A stretch of 55,414 bases of DNA from a bacterium CG_4_9_14_3_um_filter_65_15. Lineage in GTDB: Bacteria > Krumholzibacteriota > Krumholzibacteriia > LZORAL124-64-63. Positions 35,312 through 43,909 of this stretch are shown here, in pieces (the stretch's first letter is position 1; every line of letters begins with the position of its first letter). Under the pieces are notes generated by a model. That model was not told the DNA's origin and searched no databases. It saw only the letters and a list, made by a program, of their open reading frames with translations. A program made the translations under genes and the position numbers. The DNA is taken from positions 1 to 55,414 of the forward strand of contig PFVX01000004.1 of assembly GCA_002790835.1 (NCBI GenBank), given 5' to 3'.

Positions 35312-37147
35312 ATGAACATCCTCGGCCTTTCGGCACTTTACCACGATTCCGCCGCTTGCCTGATTCAGGATGGCCGGATCATTGCGGCGGCCCAGGAAGA
35401 GCGTTTCACGCGGAAAAAGCACGACTCGAACATCCCGCTGCACGCGATTCGCTACTGCCTCGCGGAGGGGAACGTTGCCCCCGGCGAACTCGACGTCGCG
35501 GTTTTCTATGACAAACCCATTTCCAAGTTCAGCCGCATCATGAAGACCTACTTCTCGGTCGCCCCCAGGGGGCTGCGCTCCTTCATGATGGCGGTCCCCG
35601 TCTGGCTGCGCCAGAAACTGTGGATTCCCGCCGAGATCGAAGGTGTGCTGGGTGACGCGGGATGTGGCGCACCGGGGAAAATCCTCTTCACCGAGCATCA
35701 CGAGGCCCATGCGGCGAGCGCCTTCTTCCCCAGTCCCTTTCCCAGTGCGGCGATCCTCACCCTCGATGGAGTTGGCGAGTGGGCAACCAGCAGTATCGGC
35801 ATCGGCCAGGGGAACAAGATTTCCCTGCTGGAGGAGCTCCATTTCCCTCACAGTCTCGGTATGCTGTACTCCGCATTCACCTACTTCACGGGCTTCCGGG
35901 TGAACTCGGGCGAATACAAGCTCATGGGTCTGGCCCCCTATGGGGAACCGAAGTATGTGGATCAGATCAGGGACAACCTGATTTCCGTGCGGGAAGACGG
36001 CAGTTTCCAGCTGAACATGGATTATTTCGGGTTTCTGGACGGCCTGACGATGACGAACGATCGTTTCGCGGACCTCTTCGGCGGTCCTCCGCGGAAACCG
36101 GAATCGGATCTGACCCGGAGGGAAATGGATCTGGCCCGTTCGGTGCAGGTGGTCACCGAAGAGATCGTCCTGAAGATGGCTCGCCACGCGAAGGCCATCA
36201 CCGGCGAAAAGCACCTGTGCCTCGCAGGCGGTGTGGCCCTGAATTGCGTCGCCAACGGCATCGTCCTGCGTTCAGGGGTGTTCGACGACGTCTGGATCCA
36301 GCCCGCTTCGGGTGATGCCGGTGGGGCGATGGGGAGTGCGCTCTTCGTCCATCATCAACTCCAGGACCAACCGCGGTCCGCGGATGGCAAGCACGATTCC
36401 ATGGCCGGCTCCTATTTTGGTCCGAGTTTTTCCGTTGATCAGATCGCCGAATGGCTTGATTATCATGGTTGTCCCTACGAATGCGTGGCGGACGGAGATC
36501 TTGAAAAGCAGGTCGCCCAGTTGATCGCGGACCAGAACGTGGTCGGGCTGTTCCAGGGCCGCATGGAATTCGGCCCACGGGCTCTCGGCAACCGCTCGAT
36601 CGTGGGTGACGCACGTTCCCCGAAAATGCAATCGGTGCTCAACCTGAAGATCAAGTACCGGGAGTCGTTCCGGCCGTTTGCGCCCAGCTGCCTCGAGGAA
36701 CGCATCAGCGATTTTTTCGAGATCGACCGTCCCTCCCCCTACATGCTTCTCGTTGCCCAGGTCCGGAAGGACCGCTGCACCGAGCCCGAGGGTGGAGAGG
36801 GCGACCTGAAGATCTACGATTGGGTCAATCAGCCCCGCTCCGACGCACCCGCGATCACGCACGTTGATTATTCGGCTCGTATCCAGTCCGTATCTGCGGA
36901 GACAAATCCACGGTATCATCGAATCATCAAGGAATTCGAGAATTTGACCGGGTATGGAATCATCATCAACACGAGCTTCAATGTTCGCGGCGAACCGATC
37001 GTCTGCACGCCCGAGGATGCCTACCGGTGTTTCATGCGGACCGAGATGGACGTTCTCGTGCTGGGCAATCTCATTCTCAAGAAATCCGATCAGCCCAAGT
37101 GGGCTGATCGCGATGAAGCCTGGCAGAAGGAATTTCCCCTCGATTGA
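35312..37147 (+). CDS. O-carbamoyltransferase (TobZ/NodU/SxtI family)
   Basis: A 611-residue enzyme that makes carbamoyl-adenylate from carbamoyl phosphate and ATP and passes the carbamoyl group to a hydroxyl. The N-terminal Kae1-like half starts ILGLSALYHDSAACL and has the metal-binding TEHHEAHA (H129, H133) and LTLDGVGEWATSS; then LAGGVALNCVANG. The C-terminal YrdC-like half has FGPRALGNRSIVGDAR, KYRESFRPFAPS and NTSFNVRGEPIV. All landmark residues look intact. The acceptor is unknown; relatives act on antibiotics, Nod factors and saxitoxin, but most bacterial members with SxtJ/SxtK neighbours are uncharacterised and may modify a surface glycan or lipid. Confidence 0.95.
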   Translation: MNILGLSALYHDSAACLIQDGRIIAAAQEERFTRKKHDSNIPLHAIRYCLAEGNVAPGELDVAVFYDKPISKFSRIMKTYFSVAPRGLRSFMMAVPVWLRQKLWIPAEIEGVLGDAGCGAPGKILFTEHHEAHAASAFFPSPFPSAAILTLDGVGEWATSSIGIGQGNKISLLEELHFPHSLGMLYSAFTYFTGFRVNSGEYKLMGLAPYGEPKYVDQIRDNLISVREDGSFQLNMDYFGFLDGLTMTNDRFADLFGGPPRKPESDLTRREMDLARSVQVVTEEIVLKMARHAKAITGEKHLCLAGGVALNCVANGIVLRSGVFDDVWIQPASGDAGGAMGSALFVHHQLQDQPRSADGKHDSMAGSYFGPSFSVDQIAEWLDYHGCPYECVADGDLEKQVAQLIADQNVVGLFQGRMEFGPRALGNRSIVGDARSPKMQSVLNLKIKYRESFRPFAPSCLEERISDFFEIDRPSPYMLLVAQVRKDRCTEPEGGEGDLKIYDWVNQPRSDAPAITHVDYSARIQSVSAETNPRYHRIIKEFENLTGYGIIINTSFNVRGEPIVCTPEDAYRCFMRTEMDVLVLGNLILKKSDQPKWADRDEAWQKEFPLD

Positions 37148-37178
37148 GGGGGCAGTGGGATAGCGAAGGGAAAAACCC

Positions 37179-37343
37179 GTGCGGAAGTTTACCCATTTCT
37201 TTCGGTTGATGGGCGAGTTGAAAGCCTTCGCCGTGCAGAACAAGGCCTGGTGGATCGTTCCCTTGGTGATCGTTCTGCTGCTCTACGGAGTGCTCATCGT
37301 CTCGGGACAGGCGGTTGCGCCGTTCATCTATACGCTTTTTTAG
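37179..37343 (+). CDS. 54-residue membrane protein, DUF5989/SxtK-like
   Basis: A short gene with GTG start, 31 bp after the carbamoyltransferase. The product begins RKFTHFFRLMGELKAF (after the initiator Met), then a WWIVPLVIVLLLYGVLIV membrane segment and ends in QAVAPFIYTLF. This pattern (FxxxRLMGELxxF, KxWWxxPLxxxLLLxGxLIV, PFIYTLF) is what I know for DUF5989, the family of the 54-residue SxtK that follows sxtJ and sxtI in saxitoxin clusters. AAGGG lies 8 bp before the GTG. It is easy to miss in annotation because of its length. Role unknown; the constant company of the carbamoyltransferase suggests it is a small subunit. Confidence 0.85.
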   Translation: MRKFTHFFRLMGELKAFAVQNKAWWIVPLVIVLLLYGVLIVSGQAVAPFIYTLF

Positions 37344-37394
37344 GCCGCTGGCGCCGGGGACCCTCCCCGGTGACCGGAGGCGGAAATAGTTGGG

Positions 37395-38221
37395 ATGGGG
37401 ATGAAAAAAAAGCTGTTGTCCGGTTTCATGGGACTTGTGCCTTCCCTGGTGGTTCTGGAGGTTGCCCTGAGGATCTACAATCCGCTGGGATTCAGCGTCA
37501 AGGGTGACAACATTGTCCTGGCGAAAAATCAGACGACCCGGGTCGTGAACCATGACATCCCCACCCTGGACAAGGATATCGTAATCAAGAGAAACAAACT
37601 GGGCTTCCGGGGGGACAATCCTCCCCGGAGCCTCAGTGAATACACGAGTATCATCGCCGTCGGTGAAAGCACGACGGCATGCTTCTACGTGACGGAAGGA
37701 AAGACCTGGCCCGACACCAGTTGCTGCACAGCCAGGTCGACCTCCAGCGGCTGGGGGAACTGCAGGTGTCTGCGGCCGACGAGGAGTCGGCAGTGGAGAG
37801 CCAGCAGACGGCCTTGCGATCCTATGAGCATCGGTTGCGCGAGTTGATCGAGATCTGCCGCAGCAGCGGCATCACCCCGATCTTCGCCACGCAGCCCGCG
37901 TTGTATGGTGATGGCATCGATGAGCCCACGGGTGTGGACCTGGGCAGGATCAAGATGGGCGAGCACATAAACGGGCATCTGAAATGGGAAATTCTCCAGA
38001 TGTACAACCGGGCCACGGAGGAAGTCGCCGCGGACTCGAGTTGTCTTCGTATCGTTCTCGGCGATCGTATGCCGAAGAGCTCGCGCTACTTTTACGACTA
38101 TCACCATTTCAACAACGCCGGTTGCGCGCGCGTTGCGGATATCGTTGCCGAAGAACTGACGCCCTATCTCAAGGCCCGTGCGCTCGATTTGGAGCAAGCG
38201 TCAGGACATGATCCGCGATGA
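37395..38221 (+). pseudogene. Broken SGNH-hydrolase-like gene of the carbamoyltransferase cassette
   Basis: Two halves of one protein lie in different frames. Frame one, from the ATG at 37395, gives an N-terminal membrane anchor and then RNKLGFRGDNPPR and the nucleophile block IIAVGESTTACFYVTEGKTWPD, up to about 37715. Frame two, from about 37713, gives SQVDLQRLGELQ, then SSGITPIFATQPALYGDG, ending in DYHHFNNAGC, the block with the catalytic Asp and His. What I recall of full-length relatives has about 110-130 residues between KTWPD and the HxQxDL segment, including the GxND block, which is absent here. So there is both an internal deletion and a frame change. Real decay or an assembly error could explain it. 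Confidence 0.7.
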
Positions 38222-38237
38222 TGCATTGTTTCCTGGA

Positions 38238-38255
38238 CGGGGGCTCGGTCCCCCG
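38238..38255 (+). terminator. GC stem-loop after the SGNH gene
   Basis: CGGGGG and CCCCCG form a 6-bp perfect stem around CTCGGT, 17 bp after the stop. No T-run follows, so termination by it alone is doubtful. Confidence 0.35.
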
Positions 38256-38322
38256 CAACTTGTCCGATCGATAGCTGGTTGTGGGACAGAAGCCATTTCG
38301 GTGATGAGTCCGACCCAACCCT

Positions 38323-39813
38323 TCATGGCTGACGCCTCTCGGCGTCGGGGGTCAGGAGATCCACAATCCGCTCCCGGACCGTCTCATCGGCCGGAGTCCA
38401 CACCGCCGGCCGATCCGCCAGCCAGGGGGCGGCGGAATACTCGGTGAAGGCGATCCCCGGACCCATTTCACGCAGGCGGAATGCTTCCTGTTGGACAGCG
38501 GGCTGCAGCCTCACGGCATCGCGGGCCGCCGTTTCCCACCCCGGCAACCGGCAGGGAAAGACCATCGCGGCGACGACGGCCGCCCCGGCCAGGATTCCCG
38601 CCCGAACCAGCGCCGGCCGGGCACCGCGCGGGCGGTCGCTTCCTGCCGCGTAGGCCGCCAAATCCCAGGTCAGCAGGGGATACATCGGCAGCAGGTGCCG
38701 CAAGCTGTGATCGAATGGGCTGTAGAAAAGTGCCAGCAGGACCAGGGTCCCGGTTGCCAGACCGAGGCCCCGCGCCGAGGCCCCGTAGCGGGGAACCCCC
38801 CGCGCGCGACGCCAGATCGCCCCCAGGGGCGCAGCCACCAACACCAACAACCAGGGCCAGGCCAGGAACCGCGGCATGTCCTCGCCATAGAACCGCACTC
38901 CGCGCGCGGTTTTGCGCAGCAGGGAATCGGTATGGTGCACCGCGAACGGGATCAGGGGCTGCGGTTCCAGATTCCGATAGATTCCGTAGCCCGGAAAGGT
39001 CCGTGTGTCCTTGGCGTGCTCGGCCGCGCCCTGCAGGGTGAAGAACGGTTGGCCGGTCAGAGCGAGGTTCCGCAGGGACCAGGGGATCAGGACGGCGACG
39101 GCCACTGCGACCATCCAGCCGAATGATCGATCGACACGCAGACGCCGGATGCCGGGTCCCGAGGGTCGTGTCAGCAGCAGCCACCAAAGGACCGGCACCC
39201 AGCACAGCTCCAATCTCACCAGAGCCAGCAGGCCGGTCAGGATCCCCACCAGGATGGGGCGTGGCGAGGTTGCCCGACGCAGGTGAAGCCAGATCACCAG
39301 CAGCAGGCAGGAGACCAGGACTTCATCCTGACCCCAGGCCACACTGAAGCTGAGCAGGGGGCTGGTGCCCAGCAGGATCATCCAGAAGGGAATCGCTTCT
39401 CCCGACCCCCGGCGCCACAGAGCGAAGGCCCCGAATCCCACCGCCCCGATCACCAGAATAATCTGCATGACGCGAACGGCGTCCAGTGCGCCGGCGGGAT
39501 CGCGTCCGGACATCAGCCAGGGAACGGTCAACACGGTCCCGTAGCCGGGCATGCGGTGCAGCAGCGGCTGGGGCAGGCGGCGGGCGAAGGGGTAGGCGAA
39601 GGACAGGGGATAGGTGATGTCGGTGAGGTAGCCTTCGCCGCGTTCGAGATGGCGGGCTACCGACAGGTGCGTGTACAGATCGGCGGTGGGGGGCAGTGGC
39701 CGGGCCGGCTGCCGCAGGCCCCAGAGAAGTCCGAAGGCAGCCGCCGCCAGGATGGCGGCCAGCAAGGCGCTGCGCAGGCCGGACCGGGGGGATGCAGCGG
39801 CCGGATCGTTCAC
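38323..39813 (-). CDS. GT-C-like polytopic membrane glycosyltransferase (putative)
   Basis: A 496-residue membrane protein with about 10-12 hydrophobic segments. An acidic pair after the first segment (TADLYTHLSVARHLERGEGYLTD) is like the Asp-containing first loop of GT-C glycosyltransferases that use polyprenyl-phosphate sugars, and the RHLLPMYPLLTW segment near the end also fits that group. It has no recognisable soluble C-terminal domain and no pathway neighbours; it follows pyrE by 1 bp with a GTG start, so it shares the pyrimidine operon by position. Substrate unknown. It converges on the broken SGNH gene. Confidence 0.75.
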   Translation of the reverse strand: MNDPAAASPRSGLRSALLAAILAAAAFGLLWGLRQPARPLPPTADLYTHLSVARHLERGEGYLTDITYPLSFAYPFARRLPQPLLHRMPGYGTVLTVPWLMSGRDPAGALDAVRVMQIILVIGAVGFGAFALWRRGSGEAIPFWMILLGTSPLLSFSVAWGQDEVLVSCLLLVIWLHLRRATSPRPILVGILTGLLALVRLELCWVPVLWWLLLTRPSGPGIRRLRVDRSFGWMVAVAVAVLIPWSLRNLALTGQPFFTLQGAAEHAKDTRTFPGYGIYRNLEPQPLIPFAVHHTDSLLRKTARGVRFYGEDMPRFLAWPWLLVLVAAPLGAIWRRARGVPRYGASARGLGLATGTLVLLALFYSPFDHSLRHLLPMYPLLTWDLAAYAAGSDRPRGARPALVRAGILAGAAVVAAMVFPCRLPGWETAARDAVRLQPAVQQEAFRLREMGPGIAFTEYSAAPWLADRPAVWTPADETVRERIVDLLTPDAERRQP

Positions 39814-39814
39814 A

Positions 39815-40387
39815 TCAATTTCCGCGGCTGCCGGGTTTGACCAGGTCTTCGCCCCGCCGGCACAGGGGACAATCGTCCGCCTGCCAGGTCTTCACCTCGA
39901 CGCGGGCCAAAGACTGCAGGGGCTGCGGGAGTTCCACATCCCCGCCGGTGCGGTCGATGATGCTGGTCAGACCGGCCACCTCACCGCCGGCTGCGGTGAC
40001 CACCTTGGCCACTTCCAGCAGGCTGGTGCCGCGGGTCACGACATCCTCGGCGATGACGACCCGCTCGCCCTGGGCGATCTCGAAGCCGCGGCGGATCATC
40101 ATTTTTCCGTCCTTGCGTTCGGTGAAAACGAATCGGCGGCCCAGCGCCCGGGCGACTTCGTGTCCGACGAGGATGCCGCCGAGGGCGGGGCTGACCACCA
40201 GGTCGTATCCCGTCCCGGGAAAGAACCCCGCCAGGGCCGCCCCCAGTTCGCGGGCCAGCTCGGGAAATTGCAGGATGCGTGCGCACTGGAAGTAGGTGTT
40301 CGAGTGCAGACCGCTGCTGAGCAGGAAATGCCCCTGGTGCAGGGCGCCCAGTTCGCGCATGAGATCCAGTACCTTTTCCTGTTCCAT
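39815..40387 (-). CDS. pyrE: Orotate phosphoribosyltransferase
   Basis: Joins orotate to PRPP to give OMP in pyrimidine synthesis. The 190-residue protein has the PRPP loop RVVIAEDVVTRGTSLLE, the flexible-loop segment RKDGKMMIRRGFEIAQGE and the start LMRELGALHQGHFLLSSGLHS. A C-terminal tail with DDCPLCRRGEDLVKPGSRG is present; a CPLC tail of this sort is common in one bacterial clade of PyrE. The ATG has GGAGGA upstream and begins 3 bp after pyrF. Both genes form the pyrFE unit. Confidence 0.95.
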   Translation of the reverse strand: MEQEKVLDLMRELGALHQGHFLLSSGLHSNTYFQCARILQFPELARELGAALAGFFPGTGYDLVVSPALGGILVGHEVARALGRRFVFTERKDGKMMIRRGFEIAQGERVVIAEDVVTRGTSLLEVAKVVTAAGGEVAGLTSIIDRTGGDVELPQPLQSLARVEVKTWQADDCPLCRRGEDLVKPGSRGN

Positions 40388-40390
40388 CGT

Positions 40391-41176
40391 TCATTCCTCC
40401 GGGGAGTCCGAAAGCGCGGATTGGATTTCCGCCGCGACGGCGGCCAGGGCGCGGCAGGGATCCTCGCTGCGGGTGATGGGGCGTCCGATGACCAGAAAAT
40501 CCGCGCCGCCTGCGACGGCGTCCGCAGGAGTGGCCACGCGACGTTGATCGGCGGCGGCGGACCCGGCCGGCCGCACTCCGGGCGTGACCACCAGGGGATC
40601 GCCTCCCAGTTCGGCGCGTACCGCCGGCAGGTCGGTCGGCGAACAGACCAGACCGTCGCAGCCGCAATCCCAGGCCAACCGGGCCAGACGCGCAACTCGG
40701 GCGGTCAGGCTGTCGGGCGAGGGACCCGTCTCCTGCAATTCCTCGGCCGTCAGGCTGGTCAACACGGTGACCGCCAGCAGGGCGGGTCGTCGGCCATCGG
40801 GCGCGGTCGGGGCAACCGGCGCCGCGGCCAGGGCTTCAGCGGCTGCCGTCAGGGCCCGACGCCCGGCCTGGGCGTGCACGGTGCAGAAGGAGGCCCCCAG
40901 GGCGGATGCACGGGCAGCGGCGGCGGCCACGGTGTTGGGGATGTCGTGGAATTTGAGATCCAGGAAGACTTCACGGTCCTGGCTGCGCATGAGGTGGACC
41001 GCTTCTGGTCCGGCGGCAGAGAACAGCTCCAGACCCACCTTGACGCAACGGGCTGCAGGACCCAGACGGGCAGCCATCTCGCGGGCGGCTTCGAGGTCGG
41101 GAACGTCCAGGGCGGTGATGATGCGGCCGGCGGCGGGGATATCCCGCAGGCGGGACAGCAGCTGGTCTCGGGTCAT
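40391..41176 (-). CDS. pyrF: Orotidine 5'-phosphate decarboxylase
   Basis: Converts OMP to UMP. The 261-residue TIM barrel has IITALDVPDLEAA, VKVGLELF, FLDLKFHDIPNTV (the catalytic Lys-Asp array), DGLVCSPTDL, VVTPGVRP and FLVIGRPIT. The frame is open upstream to 41278, but the ATG at 41176 has GAGGTG 3 bp upstream and matches the usual N-terminus. It is divergent from serS across 179 bp, in which no strong promoter match stood out. Next to pyrE in the same operon. Confidence 0.95.
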   Translation of the reverse strand: MTRDQLLSRLRDIPAAGRIITALDVPDLEAAREMAARLGPAARCVKVGLELFSAAGPEAVHLMRSQDREVFLDLKFHDIPNTVAAAAARASALGASFCTVHAQAGRRALTAAAEALAAAPVAPTAPDGRRPALLAVTVLTSLTAEELQETGPSPDSLTARVARLARLAWDCGCDGLVCSPTDLPAVRAELGGDPLVVTPGVRPAGSAAADQRRVATPADAVAGGADFLVIGRPITRSEDPCRALAAVAAEIQSALSDSPEE

Positions 41177-41355
41177 CGGCACCTCGAATTCCGTCAGCGG
41201 GAGTGGGGATAGTCCTTGCCGCAGGGATCTCTTTGTTACTACCCTTCTAACAGCCGAACTCCCGGAATGCAAATCCATATTGGGATCCCAGCGGACCGGG
41301 CTACGGATCAGTGTGTTTGTGACGGGTCGCCGGAGCGGCCCTGGGGAGGATACCC

Positions 41356-42615
41356 TTGCTGGATCGGAAATTCCTGCGGGAAAACCGCGAACTCGTGACC
41401 CGGGCCGTCGCCATGAAGAACGAGTCCGTGGACATCGCCGCCTATTACGACAAGGACGCCGAGCGTCGGGCCGCCCTGCAGGAGGTCGAAACGCTGCAGG
41501 CGGAGGCCAACAAGGCCAACAAGGCCATCAGCGACGCCAAGAAGGCGGGCGAGGACGCGGCCGCAGCCATCGCGTCGATGAAGGAAGTCTCCGGCCGCAT
41601 CAAGGAGCTCAAGGCCGTGGCCGATGGGCTCGAGGCGGAAGTGGAAGAGCTGTACCTGCGCATTCCCAACATCCCCCACGAGTCGGTTCCCGCCGGGGGC
41701 GAGGAGAACAACCAGTTGGTCCGCACCTGGGCAGAACCGGTGCAGAAGGATTTTTCCGTTGTGCCCCATTGGGATATCGGCGAGGCCCTGGGAATTTTCG
41801 ACCCCGAGGCGGCCGTGCGCATGAGCGGCAGCGGGTTCACGGTGCTCAAGGGTGACGGGGCGCGGCTGGAACGCGCCCTGATCAACTGGTTCCTGGACGT
41901 GCACCGGGACCAGGGGTACACCGAGGTGAACATTCCCTACCTGGTGGGCCGCCAGGCCATGACCGGCACCGGACAGCTGCCCAAGCTGGAAGAGGACATG
42001 TACCTGTGCCAGGTGGACGACCTGTTCCTGATTCCCACCGCCGAGGTGCCGGTGACGAACCTGCACATGGGGCGGACCCTGGACGGGGACCAGCTGCCGG
42101 TGAAGTACTGCGCCTTCTCGCCCTGCTTCCGCCGCGAGGCGGGCGCCGCCGGCAAGGATACGCGGGGCCTGCTGCGCGTGCACCAGTTCCACAAGGTGGA
42201 GATGGTCAAACTGGTGGCCCCGGAGGATTCCTGGGACGAACTGGAGACCTTGACCGCCGATGCGGAGGAATTGTTGCAGAAGCTGGGGCTGCCGTACCGG
42301 GTGCTGACCCTGGCGAGCGGGGATCTCAGTTTTGCGGCCAGCAAATGTTATGATCTGGAAGTGTGGTCGGCGGGGGTCGGCAAGTGGCTGGAGGTCTCGT
42401 CCTGCAGCAATTTCGTCGATTTCCAGGCCCGCCGGGCCGGGATCAGGTTCAAGGGCAAGCAGGGCAGGGGGTTCGTCCATACCCTCAACGGCTCGGGCCT
42501 GGCCCTGCCGAGGATCCTGGTGGCGATCATGGAGAACTACCAGACCGCCGACGGGCGCATCGAAGTGCCGGAAGTCCTGCGACCCTACATGCGGGGAACG
42601 GAGTATATCGGATAG
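41356..42615 (+). CDS. serS: Seryl-tRNA synthetase
   Basis: Charges tRNA-Ser. The 419-residue class II synthetase has the N-terminal helical coiled-coil arm (about 25-105) that grips the tRNA variable arm, then GTGQLPKLEEDMY, motif 2 in SPCFRREAGAAGKDTRGLLRVHQFHKVE and motif 3 in NGSGLALPRILVAIMENYQ. The start is a TTG with GGGGAGGA upstream, and the protein begins LDRKFLRENRE after the initiator, as in the family. The next gene starts directly after the stop. Confidence 0.96.
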   Translation: MLDRKFLRENRELVTRAVAMKNESVDIAAYYDKDAERRAALQEVETLQAEANKANKAISDAKKAGEDAAAAIASMKEVSGRIKELKAVADGLEAEVEELYLRIPNIPHESVPAGGEENNQLVRTWAEPVQKDFSVVPHWDIGEALGIFDPEAAVRMSGSGFTVLKGDGARLERALINWFLDVHRDQGYTEVNIPYLVGRQAMTGTGQLPKLEEDMYLCQVDDLFLIPTAEVPVTNLHMGRTLDGDQLPVKYCAFSPCFRREAGAAGKDTRGLLRVHQFHKVEMVKLVAPEDSWDELETLTADAEELLQKLGLPYRVLTLASGDLSFAASKCYDLEVWSAGVGKWLEVSSCSNFVDFQARRAGIRFKGKQGRGFVHTLNGSGLALPRILVAIMENYQTADGRIEVPEVLRPYMRGTEYIG

Positions 42616-43893
42616 ATGCTGAACAGGATCGCCAACGCCACGATCGGCCAAATGCGCAGGCAAGTCCTGTTCAACATCTATCTGCTGCTGGGCAGTGTGA
42701 GCATCGTGGTGGCGACCACCGTCTTTACCATCCGGGTCTCCCGCAGCGTCGAGCGCCAGGCCTACCTGACGACCAAGTTGCTCGCCGGAGTAGCCAGCGG
42801 CCTGTTCCTGGCGGAGTCGCTTGAGGATATCCAGCCCATCATCGAAATCGTCAACGAGAACGAGGTGCCGATTGTCCTGACTGACAACGGTGGTCGGCCC
42901 ATCATGTGGAACGAGCCGGTCATCGGCATCCCCCTGCCGGATTACCAGATCCTGCTGCGGGAGAACATGTCCAACCCGCGGAATCCCATCATCCAGGAAG
43001 TGTTGACCCTGACCGCGGGCTACGACCAGGAACAGGAGCCGTTCGCGGTCTTCGATCCCGAAGGGAAACGTCTGGGGACCCTGCACTACGGGCGCAGCGC
43101 CCTGAGTCAGCGCCTGCGGATCATGCCCTACCTGGAATTGATGGTCATGGCCCTGTTCTTCCTGATCATCCTGTGGGCCTTGCAGAGCAAGAAGGACGCG
43201 CAGCAGCAGGCACTGTTCGCCGGCATGGCCAAGGAGACCGCCCACCAGCTGGGTACCCCTCTGACCTCGCTCATGGGGTGGGTCGCGCTGATGGAGGACA
43301 AGGTCGGCAAGCACGACGAGGTCGTGGTGGAGATGAACCGCGACATCGACCGGCTGAGCAAGATCTCGGCGCGTTTCAGCCAGATCGGATCCACGCCCCA
43401 GCTCGAGCGGGGAGACCTGAACATGGTGGTGGACTCCGCCATCCAGTACTTCCGGCGACGCCTGCCTCACCTGGGCGGGCGAGTGAATCTGCATCGCGAG
43501 GGTGCGGTGACGGGTTCGGTCCTGCTCAACGAGGATCTGCTGGGCTGGGTCCTGGAGAATCTGATCAAGAACGGGATCGACGCCCTGATCGAGGGCAAGG
43601 GGACCATCACCGTCAAGCTGCAGGACGGCGCCGACGGCGGTGCGGTGCTTCTGGTCAGCGACACCGGCCGGGGTATCCCGCTGCGGGTGGGCCGACGAAT
43701 CTTCGAACCCGGTTTCACCACCAAGAAACGGGGCTGGGGCATGGGGTTGGCCCTGGTCAAACGGATCGTTTCCCAGTATCACGGGGGCAGGATCCTGGTC
43801 GCCGAGACCGGTTCCCACGGCACCACCTTCCAGGTGACTTTGCCGCCCGCCCCACCCGAAGACGGGCCGCCGCAGAGGCCGTTTACAACCTGA
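42616..43893 (+). CDS. porY: PorY-like sensor histidine kinase
   Basis: A 425-residue membrane histidine kinase. Two membrane segments (about 18-38 and 172-192) enclose a sensor region of about 130 residues. The phospho-acceptor box is AKETAHQLGTPLTSLMGW, a variant (AHQLGTP) shared with PorY of type IX secretion regulation. N, G1 and G2 boxes follow: LIKNGIDAL, SDTGRGIP and WGMGLALVKRIV. The start codon touches the serS stop, and the response regulator PorX-like gene lies 16 bp downstream. The pairing with PorX by position and box is good; the sensed signal is unknown. Confidence 0.88.
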   Translation: MLNRIANATIGQMRRQVLFNIYLLLGSVSIVVATTVFTIRVSRSVERQAYLTTKLLAGVASGLFLAESLEDIQPIIEIVNENEVPIVLTDNGGRPIMWNEPVIGIPLPDYQILLRENMSNPRNPIIQEVLTLTAGYDQEQEPFAVFDPEGKRLGTLHYGRSALSQRLRIMPYLELMVMALFFLIILWALQSKKDAQQQALFAGMAKETAHQLGTPLTSLMGWVALMEDKVGKHDEVVVEMNRDIDRLSKISARFSQIGSTPQLERGDLNMVVDSAIQYFRRRLPHLGGRVNLHREGAVTGSVLLNEDLLGWVLENLIKNGIDALIEGKGTITVKLQDGADGGAVLLVSDTGRGIPLRVGRRIFEPGFTTKKRGWGMGLALVKRIVSQYHGGRILVAETGSHGTTFQVTLPPAPPEDGPPQRPFTT

Positions 43894-43909
43894 ACCAAAG
43901 GAGCCGCGC

